Assembly (NCBI GenBank): GCA_009789175.1
Contig: CP046866.1
Location: 434,001-498,000 of the forward strand
Direction of reading: 5' to 3'
Source of the DNA: Salinibaculum litoreum
Lineage (GTDB): Archaea; Halobacteriota; Halobacteria; Halobacteriales; Haloarculaceae
DNA length: 64,000 nucleotides
Position 1 is the stretch's first letter. Every line of letters starts with the position of its first letter. A program made the position numbers and the translations under genes. Positions 59,577 through 64,000 of the stretch are shown here, in pieces. The notes beneath the pieces were generated by a model that had not been told where the DNA came from, ran no database searches, and saw only the letters and a list, made by a program, of their open reading frames with translations.

Positions 59577-60608
59577 ATGGTCTACCACGTCGACGGGAAG
59601 GGAATCAACGCCCTCGAACCCGCCAGCTTTGACGCCCTGAATGTCGCAGAGTCCGACATCGAAGAGTGGGTGATCGAGACACCGTCGATACTCGGCGAGG
59701 ATCTACTGGTCGTCGCCTCACAATATGCCAAGTTCGACCGAACCGCGGAGAGGCCGGATGTGCTGGCCCTCGATCCCGACGGGAAACTGGTGGTCATCGA
59801 ATTGAAGCGCGACCGGGCAGACACGACTACCGACTTGCAGGCGATCAAGTACGCCAGCTACTGCTCGACGATCAGTGCAGAGGAACTACAGCAGGACTAT
59901 CGCGGGTTCTGGAACGAGCGTCGAGACGAGGACGACCAGTTGACACCGGAGGATGTCGGCGAAAAGTTCAGAAACTTCCTCGGCGAGGACATCACGACGA
60001 CAGAGGAAGGGTACGCCGACTTCGTCCTCGACGATCGGCCACGCATCTTGCTGGCTGCCGGGAGCTTTGGGCCCGAGATCACCACTCCGGTCGTCTGGCT
60101 CGAACGGGAGTTCGGGATGGATATTACCTGTGTCGAGCTGGAGGCCCACCAGCGAGACGACGAAGTGTTCGTCAGCTCCAGACACGTCCTCCCCGTCCCG
60201 GAGGCGGAGGAGTACATGGCCAAGCGCCGGCAGAAAGAACGACAGCAGAGCCGATCCTCGAGCCGTGCCGAGCGGGCAATCACGGTTCTACTTGAAGCCG
60301 GGCTCGTTCAGGAGGGTGACGTGGTCGTGTTCGACCCGGACAAGGTACCAGACGACAGCGAGAAGTCCTACGACGCAGATGACGACTTCTGGCGTGGACG
60401 GATCACCGGGAAGACGGGCCGGAGTAACAACGTTGAATGGCTGGAGAACGGATCAGAGTACTCGTTCACTGCGCTGGCACAGGAGGTTATGGAACGGGCC
60501 ACGGGACGGGAATTCAACGTCAACGGCTATCCATACTGGCGGCATCCCGATCATGACATGACCTTGTCCGAGTTGAGGCGGACAAAAGTCGGCGACATCG
60601 ATTGGTGA
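59577..60608 (+). CDS. DUF91/NucS-type nuclease with RAMA-like C-terminus
   Basis: A 343-residue protein. Residues 15-110 form a PDDEXK-type domain: ESDIEEWVIETPSILGEDLL, then RPDVLALDPDGKLVVIELKR, with D61 and E75-x-K77 as the expected metal and catalytic residues. After a basic linker (AKRRQKERQQSRSSSRAERA), residues about 235-330 (AITVLLEAGLVQEGDVVVFD onward, ending REFNVNGYPYWRHPDHD) resemble the RAMA domain associated with restriction and adenine methylation. It begins 4 bp after the methyltransferase stop, so the pair is co-transcribed. It may cut DNA lacking, or carrying, the partner's mark. Confidence 0.75.
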   Translation: MVYHVDGKGINALEPASFDALNVAESDIEEWVIETPSILGEDLLVVASQYAKFDRTAERPDVLALDPDGKLVVIELKRDRADTTTDLQAIKYASYCSTISAEELQQDYRGFWNERRDEDDQLTPEDVGEKFRNFLGEDITTTEEGYADFVLDDRPRILLAAGSFGPEITTPVVWLEREFGMDITCVELEAHQRDDEVFVSSRHVLPVPEAEEYMAKRRQKERQQSRSSSRAERAITVLLEAGLVQEGDVVVFDPDKVPDDSEKSYDADDDFWRGRITGKTGRSNNVEWLENGSEYSFTALAQEVMERATGREFNVNGYPYWRHPDHDMTLSELRRTKVGDIDW

Positions 60609-60628
60609 CACTGTGGTCTCTACACAAC

Positions 60629-60640
60629 ATATTTGATATA
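60629..60640 (+). promoter_or_regulatory. TATA-like box for the 299-residue protein gene
   Basis: ATATTTGATATA is centred 26 bp before the ATG at 60660, which suggests an independent leaderless transcript rather than read-through from the nuclease gene. Confidence 0.5.
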
Positions 60641-60659
60641 GTCACATATTGAGTGAAGC

Positions 60660-61559
60660 ATGGACGTACCAGATGTCTTGGTAGAGAGATTTTCAGACGA
60701 GGTCTCGGAGGTTTCTGAAGACGAATTCCGGGACTTCCCGAAAGAGCGGAAGTTCATCAAGTCGTTACTTGAAACACTTGATGACATCTATATCACAGAG
60801 GGCAACTCTCGACTGTGGACTAAGACGAAGTACTATGACCGCTCTCCAGAGATCGGGTACTACTGCGAGGATACCGATGACTTAGAAAGGATGGAGTTCG
60901 CCGATCTGCTCTTCGTTATTCATCATTTGGAGGACACCCAACTGGACGAAACTAGAGTATCCATTTCGCAATCAAAATATGCTGGGAAGGATGATGACGG
61001 CAAATTCGACGCGTGCTGGGACATCAGATTAGACCAATACCACCTTCTTGAGGAACTCCCACTATTCACCCCAACCAGCCCTGATTTGAGCAAGTGCTAC
61101 TGGCTTAACCCCGATAACAATTCGTTCTCAACGTATTCGTTTGCGAGCGACTCTTGGCTACCATTCTTTGACTCAACAGAAGCGATGCGACGTCACATGA
61201 CGTATGGCGGTCAGTGCAGCGGCTCCGAGGACTACGACCGAGACGGCACCAAGGTATCGGGGTATAATTCTGCTATGGGCTTTCTCAGACTGTTAGTACG
61301 TGGACAACGGGGGGAACCCTTGTCGGACAATCCCGTTGCAGCCAAGTTCTTCCAGCATGTCTTCGAAGAATCGAACAGTTTCGGCCGGAGCAGTTCCCCA
61401 AACGTAATTTCAGATGGTGGCGAACCCGAGGGGGAACCGGTAGAACCAGCGGAGGGCGGAAATGGGTTTGGAATAATCCAGATCACCGTGAGCAGAGGAA
61501 GACAATCAGAGTTCGATGAGGAGGGGCCACCTGTGTTCTTCGATCTTGCGGAACAATAA
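60660..61559 (+). CDS. Unknown protein of the defence-type island
   Basis: A 299-residue acidic, soluble protein with no signal or membrane segment and no family I recognise. The middle section (ETRVSISQSKYAGKDDDGKF then DACWDIRLDQYHLLEELPLF) has a strand ending in Q-S-K, loosely like the QxK or ExK strand of PDDEXK nucleases; this is weak. The C-terminal 60 residues are Gly/Glu-rich, ending QITVSRGRQSEFDEEGPPVF. It lies between the methylase-nuclease pair and the convergent helicase, 8 bp from its stop. A defence role is inferred from position only. Confidence 0.65.
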   Translation: MDVPDVLVERFSDEVSEVSEDEFRDFPKERKFIKSLLETLDDIYITEGNSRLWTKTKYYDRSPEIGYYCEDTDDLERMEFADLLFVIHHLEDTQLDETRVSISQSKYAGKDDDGKFDACWDIRLDQYHLLEELPLFTPTSPDLSKCYWLNPDNNSFSTYSFASDSWLPFFDSTEAMRRHMTYGGQCSGSEDYDRDGTKVSGYNSAMGFLRLLVRGQRGEPLSDNPVAAKFFQHVFEESNSFGRSSSPNVISDGGEPEGEPVEPAEGGNGFGIIQITVSRGRQSEFDEEGPPVFFDLAEQ

Positions 61560-61567
61560 CGAACGCC

Positions 61568-64000
<2,433 letters not shown>

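Overview
The window is chromosomal DNA from a halophilic archaeon (class Halobacteria). The evidence is the high GC content, strongly acidic predicted proteins, leaderless-type promoters (TATA-like box about 26 nt before the start codon), a HalX-type response regulator, a ferredoxin-linked 2-oxoacid oxidoreductase, an MBF1-type regulator, a Cbf5/TruB-type pseudouridine synthase and several haloarchaea-type membrane proteins. Genus is not certain; a Haloarculaceae-like organism is a guess.

Bases 1-31,400 are mostly ordinary core genome. They hold an MFS permease fragment, a thioredoxin-like protein, a BtpA-family protein, a Tat-exported ABC solute-binding protein, an O-methyltransferase, CheC, acyl-CoA dehydrogenase, a Thermoanaerobacter-type alcohol dehydrogenase and porAB with an Lrp-type regulator. 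Next come an RCK-DHH phosphoesterase, a CBS/ParB-like protein, the methylmalonyl-CoA mutase large subunit and an acyl-CoA synthetase. A cytochrome oxidase cluster follows: coxA plus small membrane proteins, including a 30-residue one. Then come a large acidic coiled-coil protein, purA, a Trm112-like protein, a secreted nuclease, tRNA-Pro(GGG), and the RNA/nucleotide block truB-cmk-DUF106-adk.

Bases 32,100-41,100 carry heme genes (hemE; hemH-hemG). Between them is a surface-protein locus: a SipW-type signal peptidase, two short exported proteins sharing one N-terminal signature, a DUF5305-type protein and a membrane-anchored winged helix. A 929-bp IS5-family element with a perfect 8-bp target duplication sits in the divergent promoter region of that locus. 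Bases 41,200-53,440 return to housekeeping: trkH, trkA, Usp and APC-Usp transport genes, a HerA-like ATPase, tpiA, a HalX regulator, MBF1, a CDP-alcohol phosphatidyltransferase, an AK6-like kinase and hisC.

From tRNA-Arg(CCT) at 53,528 to the window end lies an accessory island, more AT-rich at its start. It holds a winged-helix protein, an HD-domain dGTPase, a 1210-residue Eco57I-type adenine methyltransferase, a DUF91 nuclease with a RAMA-like C-terminus, an unknown protein, and (opposite strand, running off the end) the C-terminal part of a SNF2-type helicase resembling DISARM DrmD. I read this as a DISARM-like (class 1) defence locus with extra nuclease and dGTPase modules. The rest of the system should lie beyond base 64,000.
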